From: CAWICD01 sp052267165
GTDB lineage: Bacteria; Vulcanimicrobiota; Vulcanimicrobiia; Vulcanimicrobiales; Vulcanimicrobiaceae
Direction: 5' to 3'
Length of the DNA: 64,000 nucleotides
NCBI GenBank assembly: GCA_052267165.1
Contig: JBKQHO010000027.1
Coordinates: forward strand, 1-64,000
The notes under the pieces are model-generated. The model saw only the letters and a list, made by a program, of their open reading frames with translations. It had not been told where the DNA came from and did not search any database. How positions within the stretch are numbered: the first letter of the stretch is position 1; each line of letters starts with the position of its first letter. The position numbers were made by a program, and so were the translations under genes. Below are positions 52,348-60,804 of the stretch, piece after piece.

Positions 52348-52404
52348 ATGCGCAACATCATCTGGAGGTGGGGGGCGCCTTCTACAACGTGGGAGGCGCG
52401 CTAG
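52348..52404 (+). CDS. Possible 18-residue peptide between bchG and bchP
   Basis: ATG 52348 follows AGGAGG (52332-52337) by ten bases and encodes 18 residues with three tryptophans (I-I-W-R-W-G-A-P-S-T-T-W-E). It ends in TAG two bases before the bchP ATG's A. It may be a leader peptide that couples bchP translation, or chance. No homologue is recognised. Confidence 0.25.
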   Translation: MRNIIWRWGAPSTTWEAR

Positions 52405-52405
52405 C

Positions 52406-53710
52406 ATGCAAGTGATCGTCGTGGGAGCGAACGTCGGCGGGAGCATCGCCGCGGGCGACCTGGCCGCAACGGGCGTGGACGTCGTTCTGCTGGAGCGCGA
52501 CCTCAAGCGCAAGAAACCGTGCGGCGGCGCGATCCCGCCGCGGGCGCTCGAGGAGTTCGGCATTCCGTCGCACATCGTCGAGCGCAAAACGCGGCGCGCG
52601 GTCGTCATAGGGCCGAGCGGAAGCCGCGTCGAGATGGACGTGCGCGGGACCAGAGCGCGGCCCGACGTCGACTACATCGCGATGGTGACGCGCGAAGTGC
52701 TCGACCGGACGATGCGCGACAAGGCGCAGCAAGCCGGCGCCGACCTGCGCGAAGCGACCTTCCTTTCGCACGAGGAAGACGAGCACGCCAGGGTCCGGGT
52801 GCGGATCCGCTACCGTAACGGACAGGAAGAATTTTTGACGGCCGACGCCCTCATCGGCGCGGACGGCGCGGGCTCGGCGGTCGCAAAGTCGTGCGGCCGC
52901 CCGGCCATGAAACACGCCTCCGCGATCCAGGAGCGGCTCTACCTCCCCGACGACGCGATGGAGTATTACCTCAACCGCGCCGAGCTCTATCTGGGCGACG
53001 ACGTCTCGCCGGACTTCTACGGCTGGATCTTCCCCAAGAGCGACCACGTGGCGGTCGGGACCGGCTGCCGCCCCGAGCACGCCAACCAATCCTTCGCGTT
53101 CCTCGAGGGCGTCAAACGCCGCGCCGGCGACAAGCTGCGCGGAGCCAAGCGCATCCTGCTCGAAGGCCACCCCCTGCCGATGGCGCGCTACAAGAAGCTG
53201 GTTTACGGACGGACTCTGCTCGTCGGCGACGCGGGCGGCATGGTCGCGCACACGTCGGGCGAGGGCATCTATTTCTCGATGGCCGCGGGCCGGATGGCGG
53301 CCCAGACGCTGCTGGCCGCATGGGTCGACCCGCGCGTCAAGCTCGAACGCTACGAAAAGCTTTGGCAGAAGAAGTACGGCGCGATGTTCGACTTCCTCGA
53401 ATCGCTGGAGCGCTGGTCGTATACCGCCAATCGCAACCGTGAGATCTTCGTCGACATGTGCGACACGCGCGAAGTTCAGGCCTTGACCTTCGACAGCTAC
53501 CTCTTCAAGTCGATGGCGCACGTCTCGCCGGTGCATTCCATCAGGATGGCGGCCAACGGCGTGAAGGCGGCGCTGCGCGAGTGGATGCGCCCCCGTTCGC
53601 CGCTGAGCGACGCGCCACCGAAGATCACCGCGAAGGAAGCGCTCGCCTTGACTCGGATGGCGGTGAGCGACGGAGTCGGCCTCGATTCAAAGGAGTACGT
53701 GCAAACATGA
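52406..53710 (+). CDS. bchP: Geranylgeranyl reductase (BchP)
   Basis: A 434-residue FAD-dependent oxidoreductase that reduces three double bonds of the geranylgeranyl tail to phytyl. N-terminal dinucleotide-binding V-V-G-A-N-V-G-G-S (a variant of GxGxxG) is followed by K-K-P-C-G-G-A-I-P-P, typical of the family, and later by G-A-D-G-A-G-S and L-L-V-G-D-A-G-G-M-V. The N-A-N-V variation at the first glycine motif is unusual but conservative in fold. It overlaps the next small gene by 4 bp (ATGA). Confidence 0.94.
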   Translation: MQVIVVGANVGGSIAAGDLAATGVDVVLLERDLKRKKPCGGAIPPRALEEFGIPSHIVERKTRRAVVIGPSGSRVEMDVRGTRARPDVDYIAMVTREVLDRTMRDKAQQAGADLREATFLSHEEDEHARVRVRIRYRNGQEEFLTADALIGADGAGSAVAKSCGRPAMKHASAIQERLYLPDDAMEYYLNRAELYLGDDVSPDFYGWIFPKSDHVAVGTGCRPEHANQSFAFLEGVKRRAGDKLRGAKRILLEGHPLPMARYKKLVYGRTLLVGDAGGMVAHTSGEGIYFSMAAGRMAAQTLLAAWVDPRVKLERYEKLWQKKYGAMFDFLESLERWSYTANRNREIFVDMCDTREVQALTFDSYLFKSMAHVSPVHSIRMAANGVKAALREWMRPRSPLSDAPPKITAKEALALTRMAVSDGVGLDSKEYVQT

Positions 53711-53841
53711 CCGCCGCGAAAATCATCGGACTCATCGGAGCCGGCGGCGTGCTCACGTTCGTTTTCGGCGTATCGCTCGGGTTGGCGCGCCTGTTGACGT
53801 TGGTCGAGCGCGACGCGATCGCTTCCGGAGTGACCAGCTGA
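53707..53841 (+). CDS. 44-residue single-helix membrane protein coupled to bchP
   Basis: Starts in the ATGA overlap with the bchP stop and encodes M-T-A-A-K-I-I-G-L-I-G-A-G-G-V-L-T-F-V-F followed by a second half rich in Gly and Leu and a polar tail. One membrane helix spans about residues 6-30 and contains small-xxx-small packing motifs. There is no histidine in the helix, so it is not a standard light-harvesting polypeptide. Translational coupling suggests a stoichiometric partner of BchP or BchG. Not a recognised family. Confidence 0.6.
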   Translation: MTAAKIIGLIGAGGVLTFVFGVSLGLARLLTLVERDAIASGVTS

Positions 53842-54301
53842 TCGTTAGCTCCGCGTCCCGCCCGTCGTCGACAGCGTCCTCTCGCGCCCGGCCGCGGCCG
53901 GCCAGGCGCGGCCGTCATGAAAGCCCATCCGAAGTGAAGCTTCTGCGCATCGGCGCTAGGCACAGTCCGTGCGCTCGATGTTTCCGGCTCGTTCGCACGA
54001 GGGAAGCCGGCTGCATCGCCCGCGTTCCTTTTGAGCGAGCTCCCGTAGCCAATAGGTAACGACCTTCTCGCGCTCGTCGTAGCGCTCGCCGTGCCGGAGT
54101 TTTCCCGGCACTACATCCGCAAGCAAGTTCTCAATTGCATTCATCGCGATCTGCGCACGGTTCGGCTACCGTTCTTTCGTAGATGGTGACCTGAGCGCGA
54201 TCGTACGAGGCAAAGCGTCCCCGCAGCGTCCGAGGGGCGTCCTTTCCGACTCCGCCGGAGGCGCAGCACCTCAGACCCCACGGTTCGGCGCAATGCTGCG
54301 C
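53842..54301. other. Gene-free spacer between convergent transcripts
   Basis: About 460 bp between the bchN operon and the end of the bchF operon. The only structure I see is a 10-bp inverted repeat (listed separately) at its right edge. A 62-codon frame on the minus strand (53956-54144) has no ribosome site and no recognisable content, so I leave it uncalled. Confidence 0.5.
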
Positions 54302-54303
54302 CT
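54259..54303 (-). terminator. Possible terminator hairpin at the end of the bchF operon
   Basis: AGGCGCAGCA (54259-54268) and TGCTGCGCCT (54294-54303) are perfect inverted arms with a 25-nt loop, touching the stop of the pterin dehydratase gene. The long loop and lack of a T-run make it a weak candidate. Confidence 0.3.
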
Positions 54304-54580
54304 AACCGATCTCTTCGACCGCCTTTGCCAGCTTGAAGTCGCGGTCGGTGAGGCCGCCGACGTCGTGCGAACTGAGCGTCAGCGTAACGCGGTTCCACGA
54401 GAGCGCGATGTCGGGATGGTGGTTCTGCTCGTTCGCGAGGCGCGCCACCTCGTTGACGAACCGCATCGACCCGTCGAAGTCGCCGCGATCGAACACCTTT
54501 TCGATGGTGCTCGCGCGGTGGCGCCAGCCGGGCAATGTGACGAGACGCTCCGCGATCTGGTCGTTGCTGTGCAAGGTCAT
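54302..54580 (-). CDS. Pterin-4a-carbinolamine dehydratase
   Basis: A 92-residue PhhB/DCoH-type enzyme with the active-site motif E-Q-N-H-H-P-D-I and T-L-S-S-H-D-V-G-G-L-T. It recycles tetrahydrobiopterin-type cofactors after aromatic amino-acid hydroxylation, or is a moonlighting protein when no hydroxylase is present. It overlaps hemL by 4 bp as the last gene of the bchF operon. A link to the tyrosine pathway at 35-40 kb is possible, but no phenylalanine hydroxylase is seen. Confidence 0.9.
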   Translation of the reverse strand: MTLHSNDQIAERLVTLPGWRHRASTIEKVFDRGDFDGSMRFVNEVARLANEQNHHPDIALSWNRVTLTLSSHDVGGLTDRDFKLAKAVEEIG

Positions 54581-55872
54581 AGCGATCCGCTCCGTTGCAG
54601 CTGGGCCAGCGACGCGTCGAGGGCCTCGAGCGTCAGCTCGATCTCCGCGTCGCCGTGCTCGGTCGAGAGAAACATCAATTCGTTCTGCGAGGGCGCGAGC
54701 AGGACGCCGCGCTCCCGCATGGCGTGATAGTACCCCGCAAACGCGCGCTTATCGGCTTGCGCGGCCTCGTCGTAGTTGCGCGGGGGCGGCCCCGGGCGAA
54801 ACTTGAAGTCGACCATGCTCGCGACCTGCGACACCTCGTACGGCAAACCGCGGGCGGCGAAGATCGCTCGCATGCCCGCCGCAAGCCGGGCCGCTTGCGC
54901 CTCGAGCCGAGGATAGAGGTGCGGGTCGCCCTCGACCAGATCGAGCACGCGATGCCCGAGCGCGACGCAAAACGGGTTACCGGAGAACGTGCCGCCCGTG
55001 AAGCACGCGCCCTCCGGCGAAAGCGCCGTCATGACGTCGCGGCGTCCTCCGAAGGCGGCCAACGGAAAGCCGCCGCCCATTACCTTGCCGAGCGCCGTCA
55101 GATCCGGCACGTGACCGGCCGGGCGCTGCGCCCCGCCCGTCCCTAGACGCAGCCAGGTGATGACCTCGTCGAAGATCACGAGCGCGCCGGCGCGCCGGGC
55201 CCGGGCAAACAGTCCGTCGACGAAGCCGGGCAGCGGCAGCACCAGGCCCATGTTACCGACCAACGGCTCGACCGCGATCGCCGCTAATTCGTGTTCGCGC
55301 CCGGCGAGCTTTGCATCCACCTCGGCCAAGTCGTTGTAGGGCACGACCAGCGAGTCGGCGCGAACGCCGGCCGGGATGCCGCTGCGCGCGGCGTCAGGCG
55401 TGTTCGCCGAGGCGCCCGCGTCGTGCAGCGCCGCATCGAAGTGGCCGTGATAGTTGCCCGCGAAGCGCAGCACCAGCGAGCGTCCGGTGAACGCGCGCGC
55501 GACTCGAACGGCGCTCATCATCGCCTCCGTACCCGTGCTCACGAAGCGCAGCCGCTGCAGCGAGGGCAGATGGCGTGAGATCCGGTCGGCGAGCCGCACT
55601 TCTTCGTCGTGCGTCGAGCCGAAGACGGTTCCGGCCGCGGCGAGCGCGTCGAGACCCTGCACGAGCGACGGAGGCGCGTGACCGAAGAGCAGCGGCCCGT
55701 ACGCCATGAGATAGTCGACGTAGGCGCGCCCGTCGGCGTCGTAGGCGTAGGCGCCGCGTCCGTAGGCCTGCCGGAACGCAGCGCCGCCGACGGCCGCACC
55801 GGCGCGCACGGGCGAGCTAGCGCCGCCCGCGAGCGCTCCCGTTTCGCGGAGCCCAATGAGGCGCGCGCTCAC
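54577..55872 (-). CDS. hemL: Glutamate-1-semialdehyde 2,1-aminomutase
   Basis: A 431-residue PLP enzyme of the C5 pathway making 5-aminolevulinate, the tetrapyrrole precursor. It has Y-V-D-Y-L-M-A-Y-G-P-L-L-F-G-H, S-T-G-T-E-A-M-M-S-A-V-R-V-A-R, N-Y-H-G-H-F-D, F-D-E-V-I-T-W-L-R and the PLP lysine in A-L-G-K-V-M-G-G-G-F-P. The GTG start overlaps the dprA stop (GTGA). Its place at the end of the bacteriochlorophyll operon would tie precursor supply to pigment synthesis. Confidence 0.93.
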   Translation of the reverse strand: MSARLIGLRETGALAGGASSPVRAGAAVGGAAFRQAYGRGAYAYDADGRAYVDYLMAYGPLLFGHAPPSLVQGLDALAAAGTVFGSTHDEEVRLADRISRHLPSLQRLRFVSTGTEAMMSAVRVARAFTGRSLVLRFAGNYHGHFDAALHDAGASANTPDAARSGIPAGVRADSLVVPYNDLAEVDAKLAGREHELAAIAVEPLVGNMGLVLPLPGFVDGLFARARRAGALVIFDEVITWLRLGTGGAQRPAGHVPDLTALGKVMGGGFPLAAFGGRRDVMTALSPEGACFTGGTFSGNPFCVALGHRVLDLVEGDPHLYPRLEAQAARLAAGMRAIFAARGLPYEVSQVASMVDFKFRPGPPPRNYDEAAQADKRAFAGYYHAMRERGVLLAPSQNELMFLSTEHGDAEIELTLEALDASLAQLQRSGSL

Positions 55873-56711
55873 GGCTCGTTTCGAACCGACGTCGGCTGCA
55901 CGAGTTCGATCACACGGTTCATTTCCCAAGGGAGCGCGACCGCTCCCTCGTCGATAGCCCGCGCGTTGCCCGCGTCGCGCTCGCCCCGCGGCTCGAACGC
56001 GAAGCGCGGCCGCTCGAGCTTGCGCGCGAAGCGGAGCGTGTGCATCGCGCCGCCGTCGAGCTCGCTTTGTACGAGGACGACCGCCGCCGCGTGCGCGGCT
56101 TGCAGCCGGTCGCGACGCACCAGCGACCAGCGCGTTGCCGGCTCGCCGGGCAGCGCTTCCGAGACGATCGCGCCGCCGGCCGCGACGATCCGTTCCTCGA
56201 GGTCGGCGTGTTCGGGCGGATACGTCGCGCCGAGGCCGTTGCCGACGTAGGCGATCGTCGCGGCACCCACCGCCAGCGCGCCCTCGTGCGCGGCCGCGTC
56301 GACGCCCCGGGCCAGCCCGCTGACGATCGGCGGCGGCGCGTTGGCGGCCAGCGCGCGCGCCTGTGCGGTCGCCTGCGGATCGGCTTCGCGCGTTCCGACA
56401 ATCGCGGTCCCTTCGCGCCAGCGGCTGCGCGCCGGCAGCGTCCCGCGCACGATCAGAAACGCGGGAGGGTCGTTCAGCTCGCGCAGGCCCGCGGGAAAGG
56501 CCGGGTCGTCGAGCGCCACGACGCGCGCGCCCGCCGACTGCACGCGCTCCCAGGCGAGCCGCGCATCGCGCCGCGCTTCGGCCAGGCGCAGCGCCGACTC
56601 GTTGGCGATCCAATCGCGCAATGCGCCGTCGTCGCCGCGCGCGAGCGCACGCAAGCGGCGCGCGGGGACCCGCAGCAACGCCGCCGCCAGCAGAATCAGC
56701 TCCGAAGCCAC
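55869..56711 (-). CDS. dprA: DprA-family DNA-processing protein (short)
   Basis: A 280-residue Rossmann-like DprA/Smf protein. Its core is G-T-R-E-A-D-P-Q-A, the hallmark S-G-L-A-R-G-V-D-A-A-A-H-E-G-A-L and P-P-E-H-A-D-L-E-E-R-I. The C-terminal winged-helix domain found in longer homologues is absent. DprA loads RecA on incoming single-stranded DNA in transformation. It sits 49 nt after bchZ and overlaps hemL, an odd position in a pigment operon. GTG start. Confidence 0.82.
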   Translation of the reverse strand: MASELILLAAALLRVPARRLRALARGDDGALRDWIANESALRLAEARRDARLAWERVQSAGARVVALDDPAFPAGLRELNDPPAFLIVRGTLPARSRWREGTAIVGTREADPQATAQARALAANAPPPIVSGLARGVDAAAHEGALAVGAATIAYVGNGLGATYPPEHADLEERIVAAGGAIVSEALPGEPATRWSLVRRDRLQAAHAAAVVLVQSELDGGAMHTLRFARKLERPRFAFEPRGERDAGNARAIDEGAVALPWEMNRVIELVQPTSVRNEP

Positions 56712-56760
56712 GCTTCGCTACACCGACCGCGTCACAGTGTCGAGGTTCCGGCGCGCCCGG

Positions 56761-58326
56761 CTAACCCGGCGCGTACTTGGTGACGATTTCCTGGACGACC
56801 GTCAGGTCGACGTCGGTTTCACGCTCGCGTGCCAAGCGTTCCGCCTCGGCGCGCAGCTTCTTCGTGACGGAGACGCGCACGAAGAACGGCACGCGCTTGA
56901 TGGTGGTCTCGGCCAGCGTCTTGGCCTCGTCGCTCCATTCCAACACGCTGTTGCGGCCCTTGCCGCCCTCGCAGACCGCGGCCGGCGCATCGCGCAAGAT
57001 CTCCGCGGTCGGCCGTTCGGCGCGGTGCGGCGGAACGTACGACGTCGGCAGATTGGCGAACAGCGTGTCGAACAGGATCTCGCAGACGACCTGCAAGAGC
57101 CAAACGGCGCCTGCGTAGCCGACGAACGGCGTCCCGGTCGCGCGGCGCACGACCGCGCCCGGAAACGACGACTGATAGAAGCGCGAGGGCAGCTTCTCTT
57201 GCGCGATGATCATGCGCTCGTTGATCGAGCCGAAGATCATCATCGGGCTCGGGCTCACGTTGCAGAGCGCCTCGCGCACCGCCTCACTCGGCGCGCTCTG
57301 GGGACCGGTCCGGTACGCGCTGTAGCAGATGGGCAGCCCGAGCTCGCCCCCCAGATACCGCTCGAGCCCGTCCTTGTAGGTCGGCGGCGCGACGATGGCG
57401 ATCGGGGCGTTGGCGAAGAAATCGCTGTGTGTCGAGCGCCAGATGTCTTGCCACGCTTGCAGCGTCGTCTTCTTCTCGCTGCGGATGAACGCGTCGGCCT
57501 CCGCCTCGAGCCCCAGCACGACGCCCAGGTCGCGCAAGAACGCCGTCGTCTCTTCCAAACCGAACGGCGCATAGAAGACGGGTAAGCCGACCTCGCGCGC
57601 GAGCGACTTACCGAACTCGCGGTACATCACGACCGTCGCCTTTGCGTCGCACAGGCGCAGCGTGTCGTAGGAGTTCGCCTCGAATGGATAGACCAGATTG
57701 ACGTCGGCCCCGATACCCGCGATCAAGCGCTTCATCTCAGCCAGATCGCTATACGAGTTGAAGCATCCGTAAGTCGGGCCGACGATGTTGACCGACGGCT
57801 TGGCCGCGCGCGGCGGCACGGGAGCACTCGCCGGACGCACGAAGTGCTCGCGGTTCTGCCAAAGGAAGAGCAGCGCGCGGTCGCGCGCCATCCACTCGTC
57901 GTCGTCGAGCGACTGCGCGTTGAAGAAGAGTGGCGTTCCCGCGACGCCTTCGTCGCTGGTCGTCCAGGCCGCACCGATCAGCTCCGAGACGGGCGTGCTC
58001 ACGATGAAGACCTGTCGGCCCTCGACGCTGGCGCGCTCGACCTTTTCTTTGAGCACACCGAGCGTCCCCGCGATCGATACTTCGTTCTCCGACAGCTCGG
58101 AGCACGTCACGTTCTGCAGATATGGGACGGAGTCGGTGTAGTTGATGACCGCGACCGCCGGCATGACGTGGCAGCCCACCGGACCGTCCAGCACGACGTT
58201 GCCGTCGCGCAGGCTGGCGAACGTCTGCATCGCGCCGGTGTCGCCGCCGGCATGGTCGAGGTCCGTGACGCGCGCGCGAATCGGGGTGTTGACGACGTCG
58301 CTCGGAAGCTCTTGTTTCAGTCCCAT
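56761..58326 (-). CDS. bchZ: Chlorophyllide reductase subunit Z (BchZ)
   Basis: A 521-residue NifK-like subunit of chlorophyllide a reductase (with BchX and BchY), which reduces ring B. The N-terminal region has D-L-D-H-A-G-G-D-T-G-A and D-G-P-V-G-C-H, then N-I-V-G-P-T-Y-G-C-F-N-S-Y-S-D-L-A-E-M-K-R-L. The C-terminus carries a PCP_red-type domain (I-K-R-V-P-F-F-V-R), like BchB. It follows bchY by one base. Confidence 0.95.
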   Translation of the reverse strand: MGLKQELPSDVVNTPIRARVTDLDHAGGDTGAMQTFASLRDGNVVLDGPVGCHVMPAVAVINYTDSVPYLQNVTCSELSENEVSIAGTLGVLKEKVERASVEGRQVFIVSTPVSELIGAAWTTSDEGVAGTPLFFNAQSLDDDEWMARDRALLFLWQNREHFVRPASAPVPPRAAKPSVNIVGPTYGCFNSYSDLAEMKRLIAGIGADVNLVYPFEANSYDTLRLCDAKATVVMYREFGKSLAREVGLPVFYAPFGLEETTAFLRDLGVVLGLEAEADAFIRSEKKTTLQAWQDIWRSTHSDFFANAPIAIVAPPTYKDGLERYLGGELGLPICYSAYRTGPQSAPSEAVREALCNVSPSPMMIFGSINERMIIAQEKLPSRFYQSSFPGAVVRRATGTPFVGYAGAVWLLQVVCEILFDTLFANLPTSYVPPHRAERPTAEILRDAPAAVCEGGKGRNSVLEWSDEAKTLAETTIKRVPFFVRVSVTKKLRAEAERLARERETDVDLTVVQEIVTKYAPG

Positions 58327-58327
58327 C

Positions 58328-59638
58328 TTATCGCTCGTCCACCGCTCCGTGCGCGATGAGGTGTTCGGTCAGGTCGATCTTGGGCACCCACGACGTGTAC
58401 GTCCGGCGCGGCACCCCGTCCTCGCTGAAGAAACGCGCGATCTTGCCGTAGCGCTCCTTGCTGCGTTGCGTGGACACGACCAGCGAGAGAATGTCGCTGG
58501 CCCCTTCCGCAAGCATCAGCGAACGCGTCGCCATCGCGTTGGTGTAGTAGAGCGACGGAATGCCGAGCTCTTTGGCGTGCGCGCAGAGCGGCGTCGTGCC
58601 GATGACGCAATCGTAGGGATGATCCTCGAGTGCGCCGATCTCATCGTCGAAGTTCGCATTGTACAGGACCTTGCAGCCGTGCTCGGCCAGCCACGCTTCT
58701 TCTTCCCGTGCCAGCGGATTGGTGTTGACCGAGGTCGAGAGAAACGGCACCTTCGCGCCCGCTTCGAGCAGCAGACGCACCAGCAGAAACTCGTGGCCCT
58801 CGTAGCCCGCGACCATGAACGTCAAGCCGCGCAGCGGGAAGTCGCCGATCGCGGCGACGACCTTCTCGCGCTCCTCCTGGGCCACCGCTTCGACGACCGC
58901 GGCATTGCGCTTGAGCTCCGCTCCGACCGCCTTGATCCACTTGTAGGTTCCGTCGATCCCGACCGGCGCTCCGTCGATAAAGGGCAACCCCTGCTTCATC
59001 TTCATGCGCTTGACGCTGTCGCTGTAGAACGGATGGAGCGGCGCGTTGAGCGAGCCGTCGACCATCGCGACGTAATCCGTCCAGCGCGGCCCCGGGACGT
59101 GCGTGTTGACGTGCGTTCCGATGCGCCGCAGCACTTCGTCGATCTTGATCGGATCGTTGGGAAAGACTTCGCCGATCAAGTTCACGCCGGCGCGGGCCTT
59201 GCGCTGCGGCGGCAGCCGCCACACCAGCGAATCGACGACGATATCCTTGGCCCGCGCATGCGAGTGCACGCTATACGCCGGCAGCGGCACGTACACGATC
59301 TCGGTGTTGCCGACTTGTTTGGGCAGCAGTTCGAACGGCATCCCCACCGTGTCGCTCACGCACAGCGAGCAGATCGGAATGAGCGAGGGCTGATGCTTCT
59401 CCGCCATCTCGATCGCCATCGCCTTGAGCTCGTCGAACACGGTTCCCTTCGCCCACATCTGCGAGGAGACGCCCGGCGAAAAGATCGGCCGGTTCGCCAC
59501 GTAGAAATGCGCTACGAACGTATGCCCGTACATGCACCCGTCCCCCGACGAGATGACGATCGGCATCGCATCCTCCATCCGCAACAAATTGCGAATGGCC
59601 CCAAATGCGGGACACATAGAAGACGGCTGCTTCGACAT
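58328..59638 (-). CDS. bchY: Chlorophyllide reductase subunit Y (BchY)
   Basis: A 436-residue NifD-like subunit paired with BchZ. It opens with S-M-C-P-A-F-G-A-I-R, a cysteine cluster-ligand motif typical of BchY, and continues with S-G-D-G-C-M-Y-G-H-T-F-V-A-H-F-Y, C-S-L-C-V-S-D-T and G-E-V-F-P-N-D-P. The frame is open upstream, but ATG 59638 gives the family start. It is somewhat shorter at the N-terminus than purple-bacterial BchY. It is separated from bchX by 167 nt holding a G-quadruplex motif. Confidence 0.94.
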   Translation of the reverse strand: MSKQPSSMCPAFGAIRNLLRMEDAMPIVISSGDGCMYGHTFVAHFYVANRPIFSPGVSSQMWAKGTVFDELKAMAIEMAEKHQPSLIPICSLCVSDTVGMPFELLPKQVGNTEIVYVPLPAYSVHSHARAKDIVVDSLVWRLPPQRKARAGVNLIGEVFPNDPIKIDEVLRRIGTHVNTHVPGPRWTDYVAMVDGSLNAPLHPFYSDSVKRMKMKQGLPFIDGAPVGIDGTYKWIKAVGAELKRNAAVVEAVAQEEREKVVAAIGDFPLRGLTFMVAGYEGHEFLLVRLLLEAGAKVPFLSTSVNTNPLAREEEAWLAEHGCKVLYNANFDDEIGALEDHPYDCVIGTTPLCAHAKELGIPSLYYTNAMATRSLMLAEGASDILSLVVSTQRSKERYGKIARFFSEDGVPRRTYTSWVPKIDLTEHLIAHGAVDER

Positions 59639-59669
59639 CTCGTTCTCTACCTCAGGACTTGGATTTTGG

Positions 59670-59792
59670 CGCGTGGCTTTTCGGGGGTTGAGTTCGCGTG
59701 GCCAGGCCGGCTCGGGGGCACGGCGCAGGTGAGCTGCGGGCCGCCGTACCCCGCCCCGCCCCGCCCCAAGCCACGCGGGCCCCAGCCACGCG
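59670..59792 (-). repeat. bchX-bchY intercistronic element: G-quadruplex motif with inverted arms
   Basis: On the coding (minus) strand 59749-59767 reads GGGGCGGGGCGGGGCGGGG, four G4 runs with single-base loops. Around it are CGCGTGGC at 59670-59677 and 59695-59702 and its complement GCCACGCG at 59770-59777 and 59785-59792. The pair 59670-59679 with 59768-59777 is perfect over 10 bp and can enclose the G-rich run. This suits an mRNA structural switch between cistrons. Confidence 0.6.
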
Positions 59793-59805
59793 CGGCATAC
59801 CGACG

Positions 59806-60804
59806 CTACCAGTCCGCGGCAGGAACTGCGAACCCACCCGCGCTGACGACCGTGGGGACGAGCTCTTTCTCTGCGTCGTCTTCGGTTTCGATGTAGCGGC
59901 GGTCGAAGCTGCCGTTGCTCGGCAGGCCGCGCAGGACGGGTTCGACTTCGGGGAGGGACCAGAGCTCGTCGGTGCTGACGGCGGTGCCTTCCATCTTCGC
60001 GGCGTTGCCCGAGAGCGCGCACATGAACTCATGGAAGTCGACCTTGTTCGGCAGCGAGGCGCCGAGGTCGTCGATCGCATCGATGACCTTCTCGATGGCG
60101 GCGGCGACAATCGGGTGCAGCGTGCCGTCTTTGGCGAGCTCGGCTTGCGGTATGATCGGCAGCGTCGCCAGGACCGGAACGCCGAGCCACTCGGCCATCT
60201 TGGCGGCGCGACCGCTGCCGTCGTCCTTGTTCACAAACAGTCCGAGGCAGCGCGTCTTGCCGCCCTGTTCGGCAAAATAGCGCACGGCGGAGGCGATGTT
60301 GTTGGCAGCATACATCGACTGGCCTTCGTTGCTGCAGACAATGACCAGCTTGTCAGCCATCGAGCGCGCGATCGGTGTGCCGAAGCCGCCGCACACGACG
60401 TCGCCCAAGAAGTCGAGCAGCATGTAGTTGAAGTTCCACTCCGAGAGGCCCCACTTCTCGAGCAGTTGGAACCCGAAGGTGATGCCGCGGCCGCCGCACC
60501 CGCGGGCCGACTCGGGGCCGCCGAGCTCGATGCAGTAGACGCCTTCGCCCTTGAAGATGATGTGTTCGGGTGAAAGATCGTCCTCGCGGCCGTCCTTTTG
60601 GAACTGCGCCCACGTGCCGAGGACCGTCGGGATGAACGCTCCGCCGAAGTGGGTGACGACGCTGTCGTGCTTGGGGTCGCAGCCCATTTGCAACACGCGC
60701 AAGCCGCGGTCGGTCAGGGTCTTCGCAACCATGCTGGTCAGGAACGACTTGCCGGCGCCGCCTTTGCCGTAGAATGCGACGGTACTGTTCTTGCTTACGC
60801 CCAT
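59806..60804 (-). CDS. bchX: Chlorophyllide reductase iron protein (BchX)
   Basis: A 332-residue NifH-like ATPase donating electrons to BchYZ. The P-loop is Y-G-K-G-G-A-G-K-S (12-20), and the cluster ligands are Cys103 (R-G-C-G-G-R-G) and Cys138 (D-V-V-C-G-G-F). Switch region G-C-D-P-K-H-D-S. The frame is open far upstream inside bchC, but ATG 60804 is the family start and gives a 10-bp overlap with bchC. It carries a C-terminal extension of about 40 residues compared with BchL. Confidence 0.96.
   Translation of the reverse strand: MGVSKNSTVAFYGKGGAGKSFLTSMVAKTLTDRGLRVLQMGCDPKHDSVVTHFGGAFIPTVLGTWAQFQKDGREDDLSPEHIIFKGEGVYCIELGGPESARGCGGRGITFGFQLLEKWGLSEWNFNYMLLDFLGDVVCGGFGTPIARSMADKLVIVCSNEGQSMYAANNIASAVRYFAEQGGKTRCLGLFVNKDDGSGRAAKMAEWLGVPVLATLPIIPQAELAKDGTLHPIVAAAIEKVIDAIDDLGASLPNKVDFHEFMCALSGNAAKMEGTAVSTDELWSLPEVEPVLRGLPSNGSFDRRYIETEDDAEKELVPTVVSAGGFAVPAADW

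Noticed and set aside
53707..53841. Calling the small membrane peptide a light-harvesting (PufA/PufB-like) subunit
   Set aside because: It lacks the bacteriochlorophyll-binding histidine and the aromatic flanks of antenna helices.
53956..54144. 62-codon minus-strand frame between the two bch operons
   Set aside because: No ribosome site, no hydrophobic or domain pattern, and it lies in the spacer between convergent transcripts.
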